Of a stretch of DNA of 64,000 nt, positions 24,787 to 36,400 are shown in pieces (positions within the stretch are counted from its first letter, which is position 1; the number at the start of each line of letters is the position of its first letter). The stretch comes from Apus apus (Eukaryota > Chordata > Aves > Apodiformes > Apodidae). Location: contig NC_067285.1 of the NCBI RefSeq assembly GCF_020740795.1, positions 81,301,342 through 81,365,341 on the forward strand, in the 5' to 3' direction. The translations under genes were made by a program, and so were the position numbers. Below the pieces are notes generated by a model. It was not told where the DNA came from. It made no database searches and saw nothing but the letters and a program-made list of their open reading frames with translations.

Positions 24787-25118
24787 ACAGCTCTGGGTCC
24801 CAGACATTCTCTGCCAGGAAAATTTTACCTCTTTAAACCAGTAACTTGAATTGAAAAGAAATGAAACATCCTAGGAGACAGGGACTGAAACCTGTGTTGC
24901 CAAGGAGTCTTAGCCACTACACTAGGGAGTTATATTGCTCCATAAGTGTTCTATGATCTGATGCCAGATCTTGGGAATCAGATACACATGCAAATTAACA
25001 GAGCTCATTAAGTTACCTTCTATCAGCTGAACCATGGTAACCAGCCTGGAGTACTCTTCTCCTGTGGCAAAGGTGAGATAAACGCACAGTAATTCACACC
25101 TGGTTGCTACACTTTTGC

Positions 25119-25234
25119 TGCCTGCTTTTTAGGTCAGAACAGCTCAGGGCACCAGTGGTGCATGCACACCTTCTCCAGTGGTGCTTCGGGTTAAAAAGCA
25201 AAAAAAAAAAAAAGCAAAAAAAAAAAAGCAGGCA
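25119..25234. repeat. Inverted 12-mers flanking an A-rich stretch
   Basis: TGCCTGCTTTTT (25119-25130) and AAAAAGCAGGCA (25223-25234) are exact reverse complements. Between them lies ~92 bp that includes two A runs separated by GC. It could be a degenerate small element or simply slippage products. Confidence 0.5.
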
Positions 25235-25878
25235 GTAAGTTTAGGTATTTTCAGGGTTCCCTTTTCATTTGAATTTTGAACTCAGGTATTTTAAATGTCA
25301 AGGTCCTTTCCAGGAACCCTTGAGCCTCGCTGGAGTTTAGCGGGAGCTCACAAGGAGGCGAAGCGATGTCAGTAGGACGCGAAGGGAGGGAAAGAAAACT
25401 CTCGACACCGCCACGACTCGGGCCTCGGAGGCAGCAGGAACACCGCCCTTTCCTGGGGCGCGATCCCCGCGCCCCCCCGGGCCGGGCCGGGCGGACAAAG
25501 GGCCGGCAGCCCTCAGCGCCCCGGGCCTGCGCTCCGCCCTCCCCGGCGGTGCCTGCGGGGCTCCCGCGCCCTCCCAGCTGCTCAGGAGGGCTGCGGGACG
25601 TGGCTGGAGCGCCTGGGTGCCCGGGACCCGCAGCCTGCGGCAGGAGCGCGGGAGCCCGGCCGGGGCTGCCGTCCCCCCAGGCGGCTGTGCCTGCCCTCGC
25701 ACCGCCCGGGCCCCTGCGCGCCGCGGGCAGCGCTTGCTTGCAAGCAGGAGGGGCCCGGGCGCCCTCGCTGCCCTCGTCCCCTCCTGCCCTCCGGCTCGCC
25801 CCCGGCGCTCCTCGTTTTCCGTCCCGGCTCCACGGCCGGGGCCTGCCCTGCCCTGCCCAGCCCGGCGGCAGCACCGGC

Positions 25879-25890
25879 AGGGTTAACCCT
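25879..25890. repeat. 12-bp perfect palindrome AGGGTTAACCCT
   Basis: The palindrome AGGGTTAACCCT lies immediately 5' of the GGAATG pair in the WWC2 promoter. The GTTAAC core resembles an HNF1 half-site arrangement, and the arms equal telomere-repeat permutations in head-to-head orientation. With one copy, neither reading is compelling. Confidence 0.6.
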
Positions 25891-25892
25891 GA

Positions 25893-25912
25893 GGAATGCG
25901 GCGGGAGGAATG
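25893..25912 (+). promoter_or_regulatory. Pair of TEAD-type motifs (GGAATG x2)
   Basis: Two exact GGAATG hexamers lie at 25893-25898 and 25907-25912 in the same orientation, 14 bp apart start to start, about 320-340 bp upstream of the WWC2 ATG. GGAATG (CATTCC on the other strand) is the core bound by TEAD factors, the DNA-binding partners of YAP/TAZ. The motif identity is visible; occupancy is inference. Confidence 0.5.
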
Positions 25913-25915
25913 TGC

Positions 25916-25949
25916 ATGCAGATGAGATGGATGCTAATCTCATGCTAAT
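25916..25949 (+). promoter_or_regulatory. Cluster of three octamer-like (POU) motifs
   Basis: ATGCAGAT (25916-25923), ATGCTAAT (25931-25938) and ATGCTAAT (25942-25949) each differ from the POU octamer ATGCAAAT by one base. They sit directly after the GGAATG pair as an AT-rich patch inside a very GC-rich island, which makes chance occurrence less likely. Alternatively they are homeodomain-type TAAT sites. Confidence 0.45.
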
Positions 25950-25951
25950 GA

Positions 25952-26956
<1,005 letters not shown>

Positions 26957-26999
26957 TGAACGCCGCAAACCTCCTCTGACAGTGCTTCAGGGAGCGAGG

Positions 27000-29900
27000 T
27001 AGCCAGCGCGAAGGCTTCTCTCCCAGGCGTCAGCAGGGCAGGTCTTTCAGCTAGGGAGGGATTCCGGCTCTTTGGGAAGGCTTCAATGGCTGTTTCTAGT
27101 AGCTGGGTAATAGGCACCCAAGATGCTTATTGTAAAACGTGTATTTTGTTCAAAACGGTCCTAAAAAGTAATTAAAGCCCAAAACTTTGTTATTAAGTAC
27201 AATGTTACTATGGAAAACAATGTAGTCTGATTATCAAAAACTTTAAAAAGACATTATAAATGTATGGAACAAGTTGCACTGAATTATAAATGAAGGCCTT
27301 GGTTTATATTTCTCTGGTCAAATTAGAAAAGGTAGTTGTGACGAAGCTTGCTGGCTCCAAGTCGCATAGGGAAAGTTTTGACAAGCATCATATCCTGTGT
27401 TAGGCCTCCTTCTCTGTCCTGCTTGCTATAACAGCAAATTCCAGTAAAGGCAGACTTAATGCTTGCATACCTTTGTACTTCAAAACGTGCTAAATACCTT
27501 GTAAATATTAGAGAGGCGGTAAGGTATACAGGGCAATGTTAATTATTATTACACATGGCCTTTTCAGGTGATGATTTATTTTTTTACTGCAGACAATAAA
27601 AACTTCTGGCTTTGCTGTCTCTAGAAATAGTGGATTTGAAGTTTTGTTTAGTTTTAGATTTTAATTTGTTTGCAATGCAAAACACAAGAAGGTATGATTG
27701 AGAAAAAGCCAAGTATAACGTGGGAGTGTACCAGTTATAATAATGCCTTATGTGTATAGTAATTTAATTATTTTTTCGTATTCTGTAGTAGCAGTAGTCC
27801 TGAAAAGTTCAAGAATATTCATATTTGGTGGTAAAATTTGAGTCTTCACTCACGTTAACAGAGTAGACAGTGAAGTAACACTTGTGTGTTTGCAAACCTA
27901 TAATACCTTGATTACAGGTGGAAAAGAAATCAAGCCTTGAGACTTGATAATCTGTAGTGAGAACTGAGGAAGTAAAGAATTTTTTTCAGAAAGAGCGGTG
28001 TTTGAAATAATTGTTAACCTGTGTCAGTCATGCAGAACAGGGATTTTGCCCTAGGTGCTTGAGAGTATCCATACTTCAGTGTACATGGCTCAACTGTGAA
28101 GCTGAGTTGCCTGCACAGAGACTGAGAAACCCATTTAATGTGCTGGTTACAATATTGGTATTTACAAAACCTGTGTTTATATTGGTGACCTGGTTTGGAA
28201 AAGTAAGAAATGCGTGAAAGTCCTGTGGTGTCTTTGCTCTAGATTCCATTCTAACTTCCATGTATTTAGAGAAAATGTGTCTGGAAACCATACAGGACAT
28301 AATTAGGGCTTGCTGACAGAAAAAATGAAAAGTGATCTTCCAAGTTTGTCAATACCATAAAATCTGGATTTATGCAGTTTTTAAAACTTATCTTAAATTG
28401 TGAAAAATGAAGGTAGTGGATTCTACAGAAAGACTAAAAACACGTTCCCTTGTCTGATGTTACTTGAAGACTTTTTCTCAACTGCTTTCTCTGATGGAGG
28501 TCATAAAGTTTTCAGAATGTACTTATGAAGTATTATAGTATATGGGCTCCTAAAACCTTCAGTTGGTAAAGCAAAAGTAGAATAGATATGTTTTTATGGA
28601 CAGTATTCCTTCTGCTGTTGTTACACTGCATTCTCTGGATGATTACACAGGAAAGTTAAGCTTGATGTTTTAAAACTTTAAATCCTCTGATTTAGAAGAT
28701 GAAAATACTGAAGGCTTGTGCTGTGAGACATCAGCTGTATGTCTGTGGGTTGCCAGGTGTGTTTGAGCACAATCAGGAACCTCTTTTTACTGGTTTTAAA
28801 TACTCATGTCTAGAAATAAGTTGACGGTTGAAAATGTCGTATTTCAAAGCTTCTTGGGAAGTTCCAGGTGTAGAGTTTGTTTGTTTGTTTGTTTGTTTTA
28901 ATACAGTGGTGCTTTTTCATGTATTTGTTACTGCTTGTATGGTGCATGTCTGTCAATATAGTGATAGCCTTGTGTACAGTTGTGAAAACAACTTGCATCA
29001 GCTTCAAGCTTGGGACTCAAGTTTTGACCACTTCATTTATCTGAGTAATCCCATTGACATTAGGGAATCTCACACTTGTAAGTGCAAGTGTGATTCGGCT
29101 TGTGTTTTAGGAGTGTTGTGGAAGCTATTTGAATTGCTCTGTTCTTCAGGGCTTTTTAACGCTTTCCCTCCTCAACAGTGATTTTTCTCTCCAAACACTT
29201 AGGATACTGCCTTCATTTGTTTTGAAGACTGGTGGCCCAAAAGGGGGAGCACTTTAAGCTGTGAAGTGTGAGGAAGAGAAATATAAAAGCAAAAAACGTG
29301 GGGAGCTGTCGTAGCATTTTCACTCATTAAATAAGTAGATGTTATTTCTTTGTTCATGACTCCTCCAAGCTGCAGCAAACCGGGAACTTGCTGATCATGA
29401 CAGTTTTTCTGAAACTGGTTTATTGTAAGAAGGGAAATAGGCCAAAATATCAATTGTATCCTGCTACTGCTTGACAAAGTTGTAAAAAGGCAATCATGCA
29501 TTGAAGAGGATGAGCCAGATGAAAAGGTCAGGAAGGGTAAGAGGAATTCATACTGTTGAAGTTCCGCGGAACTCTTTCAACTTCCTGGGATATTGAGTTA
29601 CGGTAAGGTGTTGGTGTGGAGTTTTCTCTGATAGTCAATTAAGAGTGGCTTGGAATGGAAATAGAAATTTGAAAAGAAAAATGTTTTAGATTTTGCATTG
29701 TTCAACACATTTTTCCTGTATTCTTTAGTGAAACCAGCGGAGTAGAGCACCAAGGAGGAATGGCATAGGAGACAGGAATCTCAGTACCCTCAGATCTTCA
29801 GTAGCTGGATAATTTTCTCACCAAGAATGCAAGGCTTCTCCTCATATCTTGATTCCTACATAGTAAATTGTCCATGCTCCATTGCTGATCACCACTGATT

Positions 29901-32580
29901 CAAAACATGTATTTTTTTATATATGTTTAGCTTGTCTAAAAAGAGTTTCACATGACAAATTCTGAAGCTGCAAATGATGTTTATTTAAATGTTTAGCTGC
30001 ACTCTTGTCAGAGTAGTAAGCTGCTATGAAAGTAAAACTATCCTTTCTTTCTGCCCCCTCTTGACTTCTTTTTCCGCTCAGGAGAAAAATGTTTAAAATA
30101 TATTTTTGTACATTTGATATAGTTTGTACTATACTTTTGCTAGAATGTTTCTAGAATACTTGGTAACTATATAATCAAGAAGGTGCTTGAGAAACATCAG
30201 ATGTGCGGAAATTGGAGAACTTTACAAGTTAAGAGATTGTGAAAGAGTTTTCTTTGTGGTGATGTGGAGAGGGAATACAGTTTCTGTTGCTGCGTTCATC
30301 TTTTGGGGAGGTGAAAACAACCATTTTTATAATGGAATACTGTAACTTGTGCAAGGTTTAGAATCTTTATTAGGTTTCAGCAATTAAACATTGTGTGCCC
30401 TTTTCCCGTAGAAAAGGAGGGCCGTTTTTCACTGGAACTTGATTTTTCTTGTCCTGTGAACAGCAGAGGCCATGAGGAGGGAAGATACGGAGGCTGAAGT
30501 TACTTGAGCAGTGGGACTTTGATCCTGTCTCTTTCCTGGGCACTACCATAGCTCAGGCAGGTGTGGTAGGAGGCTCCCAGTTACAGTGGAGACTTGGAGG
30601 ACTAGGAGGTGTATAAAATACTGCGTTGGTAAAAGTTACAGGTAGCAAATAAGAGGTCAGCAGAGAAGGGAGTAGCATTCCTCTGAGGATGGGAGGCATC
30701 CTCAGAGGCTGGAAAATACATCTGAATAAATTCTTTTTTTGCATAGAAGTAAGCTGTGTTGTGAAAGATGAGTAGAATAACCTTTATCTGAAGTGTCTGG
30801 TGTCTGAAGCAAGTACAGTTCTGTGTGAAATCGGTGATTGAAGGACTTCAGCTGAAATAGGAAAGAATTCTGAGACTGTAAAACTCCTGGATGGGAGGGA
30901 GGAAACAAAATTTAGGTAAGAAATAGGAGTATGATACATCTGTTCTTTGAAGAATAATTATGATAAATCAGTGTGTTAGTCATGACATTTTGAAAGGGAT
31001 GGCTCTTAATTCTGCTTTAAGTGCAAATCTCATAATTGCTGATTTAAACAACAACTAGAGCAACTACCTGATAAATTCTTTCTTTAGGCTGCTGTTTGCT
31101 AAGAAAGAACTTAATGTCAAACCATCACTGAAAGGTTCCCTTTCTCATTCCCTTTATTTTGCCTTGTTAATAGCTAAGGAGGGAGGGGGATTTTACATTT
31201 ATGGCAGCATAGAGCTGTTAAATGATTGCCTCAACACACCTTGTGAAATTCTGACCATAATAATAATCACCTGCTTATTTTTGAAAATCAGTAAAGCGTC
31301 GTTTGATCACATGCCAAGGTGTACAACATGCAATAATCCAGTAGTGAGATCGGACAATCTTTTTTTTTTGTTTCCCTTGAATATCTTTTTCTGCCTTCTT
31401 TCATCCTGTAATATAATTTGCTATTTTCTGTCCTAATTTCACATAATTTTTCTCATGTCCTTGTCTGCTCAGGAATGTGTATGTTCCTGGTGAAACTGTC
31501 TGGTATCTCATTCTGGTTTCAGTGACAGACTAGGAACTTATTTTACTTAATTGATGTATATTTATTCAAAATAAAACCTGTGATGCAAGTACTGAACTTG
31601 GAATGAGAGACTAGTTGTGTCTGAACTTCTGACACCTTCATTTGTTTATCCAGTGTAAAGTAGAATTCTAATATTACAGTGCTAATACAGCTGTGATAGC
31701 ATCAGACACTGTTAAAATACATAGTGAATGTGTATGTGGGTTTTTCAACCGGTTTGCCATTTGCTTGGGGCTGTGTGTTGATTCTAGCATTAGTGAAAAT
31801 GCCTTTGGTAACAGGTAATGCTTTTATTCTCTCTCTAGAAGTGACAGGGCTGCATTATATCTTTCATTTCAGAGTATGTGAAGTTAACAAGTCAGGAAAT
31901 GCTAGAGAGTATTTGCTTATGTGGGCAAAGCATGTACCATTGCTTATAGCCAAGGACTGTGATCTGGTATGTAAAGTGGGGCAACTGGTCTAGGCTGTGG
32001 TTTATCCAGACCAATATCTGTAGTACTTGACCACTGGAGCTATTTTGATTAAAATCTATCTTGACTTAGAATAGAGTATTACTGCAGTTGTCATACAACG
32101 CAAGCCTTAATGAGAAGCTGTACACATGAAGGATAATAGACCTTTTCCCAAATGAGTGGAGCTGAGCAGTTTGCTGGAGATGTTGTCTTACTACAATATA
32201 GTTAAAAGGAGGAGTCCTTCAGAACGATCTTTTATTTTCAGAGAAGGGGAACTGGCTTTGGTTTGAAGTAATGGCTGTGAAAGAAGTTTTCATTTTTACA
32301 GGTAAGGATCAATATAGAGATAAAGTAGGGCAAATTATGTACAACTTTAGAGATACTAATGTACAGATTACATTAGGAATTCTTATTTTTCTTCAGTTTA
32401 ATAATCTGTGTTCAACTCTTTGGTTAAAATTCTATGTTTTGAACATGTTATTAAGGTTATTCTAATAATTTAAGAGATTTTCTCTACTTCCATTTACTGA
32501 AGTTTGTAACATGTAGAGACAGGTTAAATTTTCTGAAATAGCTTTAGTTTTTGTTTTCTTGCTACTCTTTAGCCTAAAAA
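27000..32580. other. Intron 1 DNA, repeat-poor
   Basis: No exon or interspersed repeat was recognised, only the GTTT microsatellite. The lack of CR1 in the first ~5.6 kb of intron after the island may reflect selection against insertions near the promoter. Confidence 0.5.
28875..28899 (+). repeat. (GTTT)n microsatellite
   Basis: This is about six units of GTTT. Confidence 0.95.
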
Positions 32581-33468
32581 ATCATAGAATCATAGAATCA
32601 TAGAATCCTAGGGGTTGGAAGGGACCTCGAAAGATCATCTAGTCCAACACCCCCGCCAGAGCAGGGTCACCTAGAGTACATCACACAGGAAGGCGTCCAG
32701 GCGGGTTTTGAATGTCTCCAGCGAAGGAGACTCCACAACCTCTCTGGGCAGCCTGTTCCAGTGCTCTGTCACTCTTACAGTAAAAAAATTTTTCCTGATA
32801 TTCATCTTAAACCTACTATGCTCCAATTTGTATCCATTACTCCTTGTCCTATCACTGGTCATCACCGAAAAAAGCTTAACTCCATCTTCTTGACACTCAC
32901 CCTTTACATATTTGTAAACATTGATGAGGTCCCCCCTCAGTCTCCTTTTCTCCAAACTAAAGAGACCCAGCTCCCTCAGCCTTTCCTCATAAGGGAGATG
33001 TTCCACTCCCTTAATCATCCTTGTGGCTCTGCGCTGGACTCTTTCAAGCACTTCCCTGTCCTTCTTGAACTGAGGGGCCCAGAACTGGACACAATATTCC
33101 AGATGTGGCCTCACCAATGCAGAATAGAGGGGGAGGAGAACCTCTCTTGACTTACTAACCACACCCTTTCTAATACACCCCAGGATGCCATTGGCCTTCT
33201 TAGCCACAAGGGCACATTGCTGGCTCATGGTCATCCTCCTGTCTACCATGACCCCCAGGTCCCTTTCACCTACACTGCTCTCCAGCAGGTCAGCCCCCAA
33301 CCTGTACTGGTGCATGGCGTTTTTCTTCCCCAAATGCAAAACTCTACACTTGCTCTTGTTAAACTTCATCAGGTTTTTCCCCGCCCAAGTCTTCAGCCTG
33401 TCTAAGTCTCTCTGAATGGCAGCACAGCCTTCTGGTGTGTCAGCCACTCCTCCCAGCTTGGTGTCATT
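32581..33468 (-). mobile_element. CR1 LINE, 5'-truncated, uninterrupted ORF2 C-terminus
   Basis: The 3' tail of three ATCATAGA units lies at 32581-32604 and is followed by an intact 3' UTR. A minus-strand frame (stop near 32671) runs open for 272 codons to 33489. It carries [53 protein letters not shown] and [17 protein letters not shown] in canonical order. CR1 homology begins at about 33468, so the first ~7 codons of the open frame are host DNA. No polymerase catalytic core or endonuclease is present, so it cannot mobilise. It is antisense to WWC2. Freedom from stops implies a young copy relative to the others here. Confidence 0.95.
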
Positions 33469-36400
33469 ATGGATCCTTTGAGATTTCATAATTTTTATAT
33501 CACCAATGACTAAAAACTAGAAGAATACTCATGGAGGTAATGGAAAAGATTAAAATGGACTGACGTATAGTAATGCTTCAATGGTGACACATTTTCTCAA
33601 AGGCACAAATAGAAACTGCTGAGAATCCACAACTGTTAGGATGGGACATGTAAAGTTCCTGTTACAGCAATCTGCAAGGGAAAAGGGCTGTAGAGGGGTA
33701 GTGCAGCCTACTGGGTCTGGACTGCCACAGTTCTGTTTCCCTCTTCATCTCCTGCTAGCAAATACTAAACTTACTTCAGGAGATGATTTAGCTAAAATGC
33801 AGCCCGTTGGTTTTAGGTTGTTTTCCAGCAGAATGAATGTGTGTGAATGAGTTTGTGTCACTGAATGGGTATTAGTGCTGATGTGAGGCAGGAGACAAAT
33901 CCAGAGCTGGGAGCAAAAGGGATGACTGGTGCTGTAGATGTAGATCAATATGTAGATCTAGATGTAGATCAATCCTATCTGCCATGGAACTGTCTTCTTA
34001 GGTGTCCATTTAATTTGTTGGCTTTCTCTGTTGTTTTCTTGTGTGTGTCATTGTGTTCACCTTTGCTTTCCTGTGAACCAGCAGTACAACTGTCACAAGT
34101 ATCTTGATCCTAAGCATGTTTCCTGTCACCAAGAAACCTTTATGATGTTACAAACTTTTTACTGACTTTTAAAATGTTTGTTACTGTGAAGTTGCTACTG
34201 AGGAGAAATTTTGTTAACGCAGAGTTGCAGAATTAGATACTGTCTTCTGGGAATGTGCTGCTGTTAACAATATGCTTATGAATAGCGAATTTCTACTGTG
34301 TATGAAAGCAGAGCAGAAAATATTCTTATACATCGGTGCATTTTTTCCTAATTATTCATAAAAGGTGCTTTAGGCTCAGCTGTGAAGTATCTCACCAGAA
34401 TGATGGTGTAATTCAAGACTTTAAATCTTCTTTTGTGTGAAGCAAGTGGAGCCATTTGTCTTCATTTATTTGAGGGAGTCATCTATATGGACAAAATTAC
34501 TCCTTCATTTGAAAGTAGCAGCTAGTGGCTGAAAAGAGGAGTGATACAGTAGTTATGGTTTCCCTTTCATGTTGCTTGAGTATTTTGTAGGATTTTGCTT
34601 TGTAGGTGTCGAGTTTGGAATGTTGCTGAATACTGTTGCTCTTCTCAGTGGCTTTTTCTGTGCAAAATCATCAGTGATAGTGAAGTTCCTACCTGATTAA
34701 GTCAATCTCTGGCATCTGTTTTTAAAATGCTAATGAGAGAGCTTCTTGAGGAGAGATTACTCCTCTCATCCTTCTGCAAATGTACTTTTTAAGGCTAATT
34801 TGGTTTTGGAATTTTTTGGTTGGTTAGGACTTTGGGCTAGAGGCTGTCAGTGCTGTATTCTGTCAACTGAAACAATCATTTACATCTCACAGAACAAGAT
34901 CAGATACTATCCTTTGAACTTGGATACTATGTGTACTTGAAGAAGGGCAACTTTATCTCATCAACTCTGAATACATACTGTATTCAAAGTAATTGTTTGG
35001 GTATGTAAAGACTTAATTGTCCTGGGATAACAAACTCAAACTTCTGCATAATCTTGCTATGTGCTATACAGTACTGTAGGTTGGACCTGCTTTGATATAT
35101 GTGCTGTTTTTTCTCAATTCATTAAATTAAACTTCAGTCTTTATTTGAAAAACAAAAAAAACCCAACCATACTGGGATGCCTTCCATAATATGATGTTTT
35201 TTGTGATAATCAGGCTTTCAGTGTCTAGAAATACCACTTTTTTTTTTTTTTAACTTTCAGTGTAGAGGAAAAGATCTAGAAGAATCTGTACTTTTAGCTA
35301 AGTCCTGCTGGAACACTGTCTTTATATTAGAAACTTTTCTGAAGTGTCAATGAAGAAACAGTACTTCACACACCCACTGTTTATTTTTAAAGTACTTTTA
35401 AGTGCTAAATTGTAGTCTTGTCCAGATAAGCATATGTTATGGCCAACAGGTCTGACCTGTGGCAGATGAACTTTTGATACTTGACAGATTGTGTACAAAC
35501 ACATAATGCCATATGGTAGTAAATATGGCCAACGTCTGATGAATAGTGCCTGCCTTTTAGCTATGAGGCAGGCCTAGGTCTTAAGTAGTGTCTTGTCAGG
35601 TAACAGGGTTTGACCACAGCACAGGTGTCCCCTGTCGTATAGCTGTATGGCAGTGTATTTATTTGGATCTCGCTGTACAGGAACAATTCTGTCTGCTTCT
35701 GCCCATCATTCTCTGGGATAGTTCTTGTCATCAGAGGATAGAGTGTTTTGCTGTGTGGTTCTCTAATGCTTCCAGAAGAGGAGGTATGGCCTACTTCAGC
35801 TAAAAAACTGGGCACTGTAACTGCTCACTGGTTGTAGTGAATTGCAGATAATTGTCAGGGAAAGGCATTTATTTGTTTATGATGAGGAAACAAGGGCTGT
35901 TTTTTTTTTTCCTTTGTTTAATACTGTCAGTAGTTAAACTGTTGTGAAGTCCAGAAGTGCCATCTCATGGCCTGATGATCTGACTGAAAAAGAGCATCCT
36001 TATGCAAAGCCTAGTTCCTTCATTCTTAATTCAGCTCTCCTTGATTATGTTAAAAATGTTCTTGTAGACTTCAAACTTTCTGCCTTTTCACCTGTGTTAA
36101 CAAAATGTCTTTGTGAAAACTCTTCATTCCTTTTAGAAATAACCCTGTGCAAAATTCCATTTGGTTAATAAGAAGTTACTGTGCATCAGAGAGAGAGATG
36201 TGATTCAGATTTATTAACTACATTTTTAAAATGTTGTTAATTAGCAAATGATTGCAGTCTTATGCTGTGATTCATCTTCACGAGGTGTTCTGGTTGCATA
36301 GAACGTCTAGATGTGTACTGCTGTCTTTGTGGTAATCTGACCAATGCAGAGCCTGATCAGGGGGTGCTGATTTTGGTTTCTGTTCGATATAATGGAGAAA

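Noticed and set aside
32671..33489. Possible host gene encoding a reverse-transcriptase-like protein
   Set aside because: All motifs and the 3' tail are standard CR1 LINE, 5'-truncated with no polymerase catalytic core. It is an insertion and not a gene.
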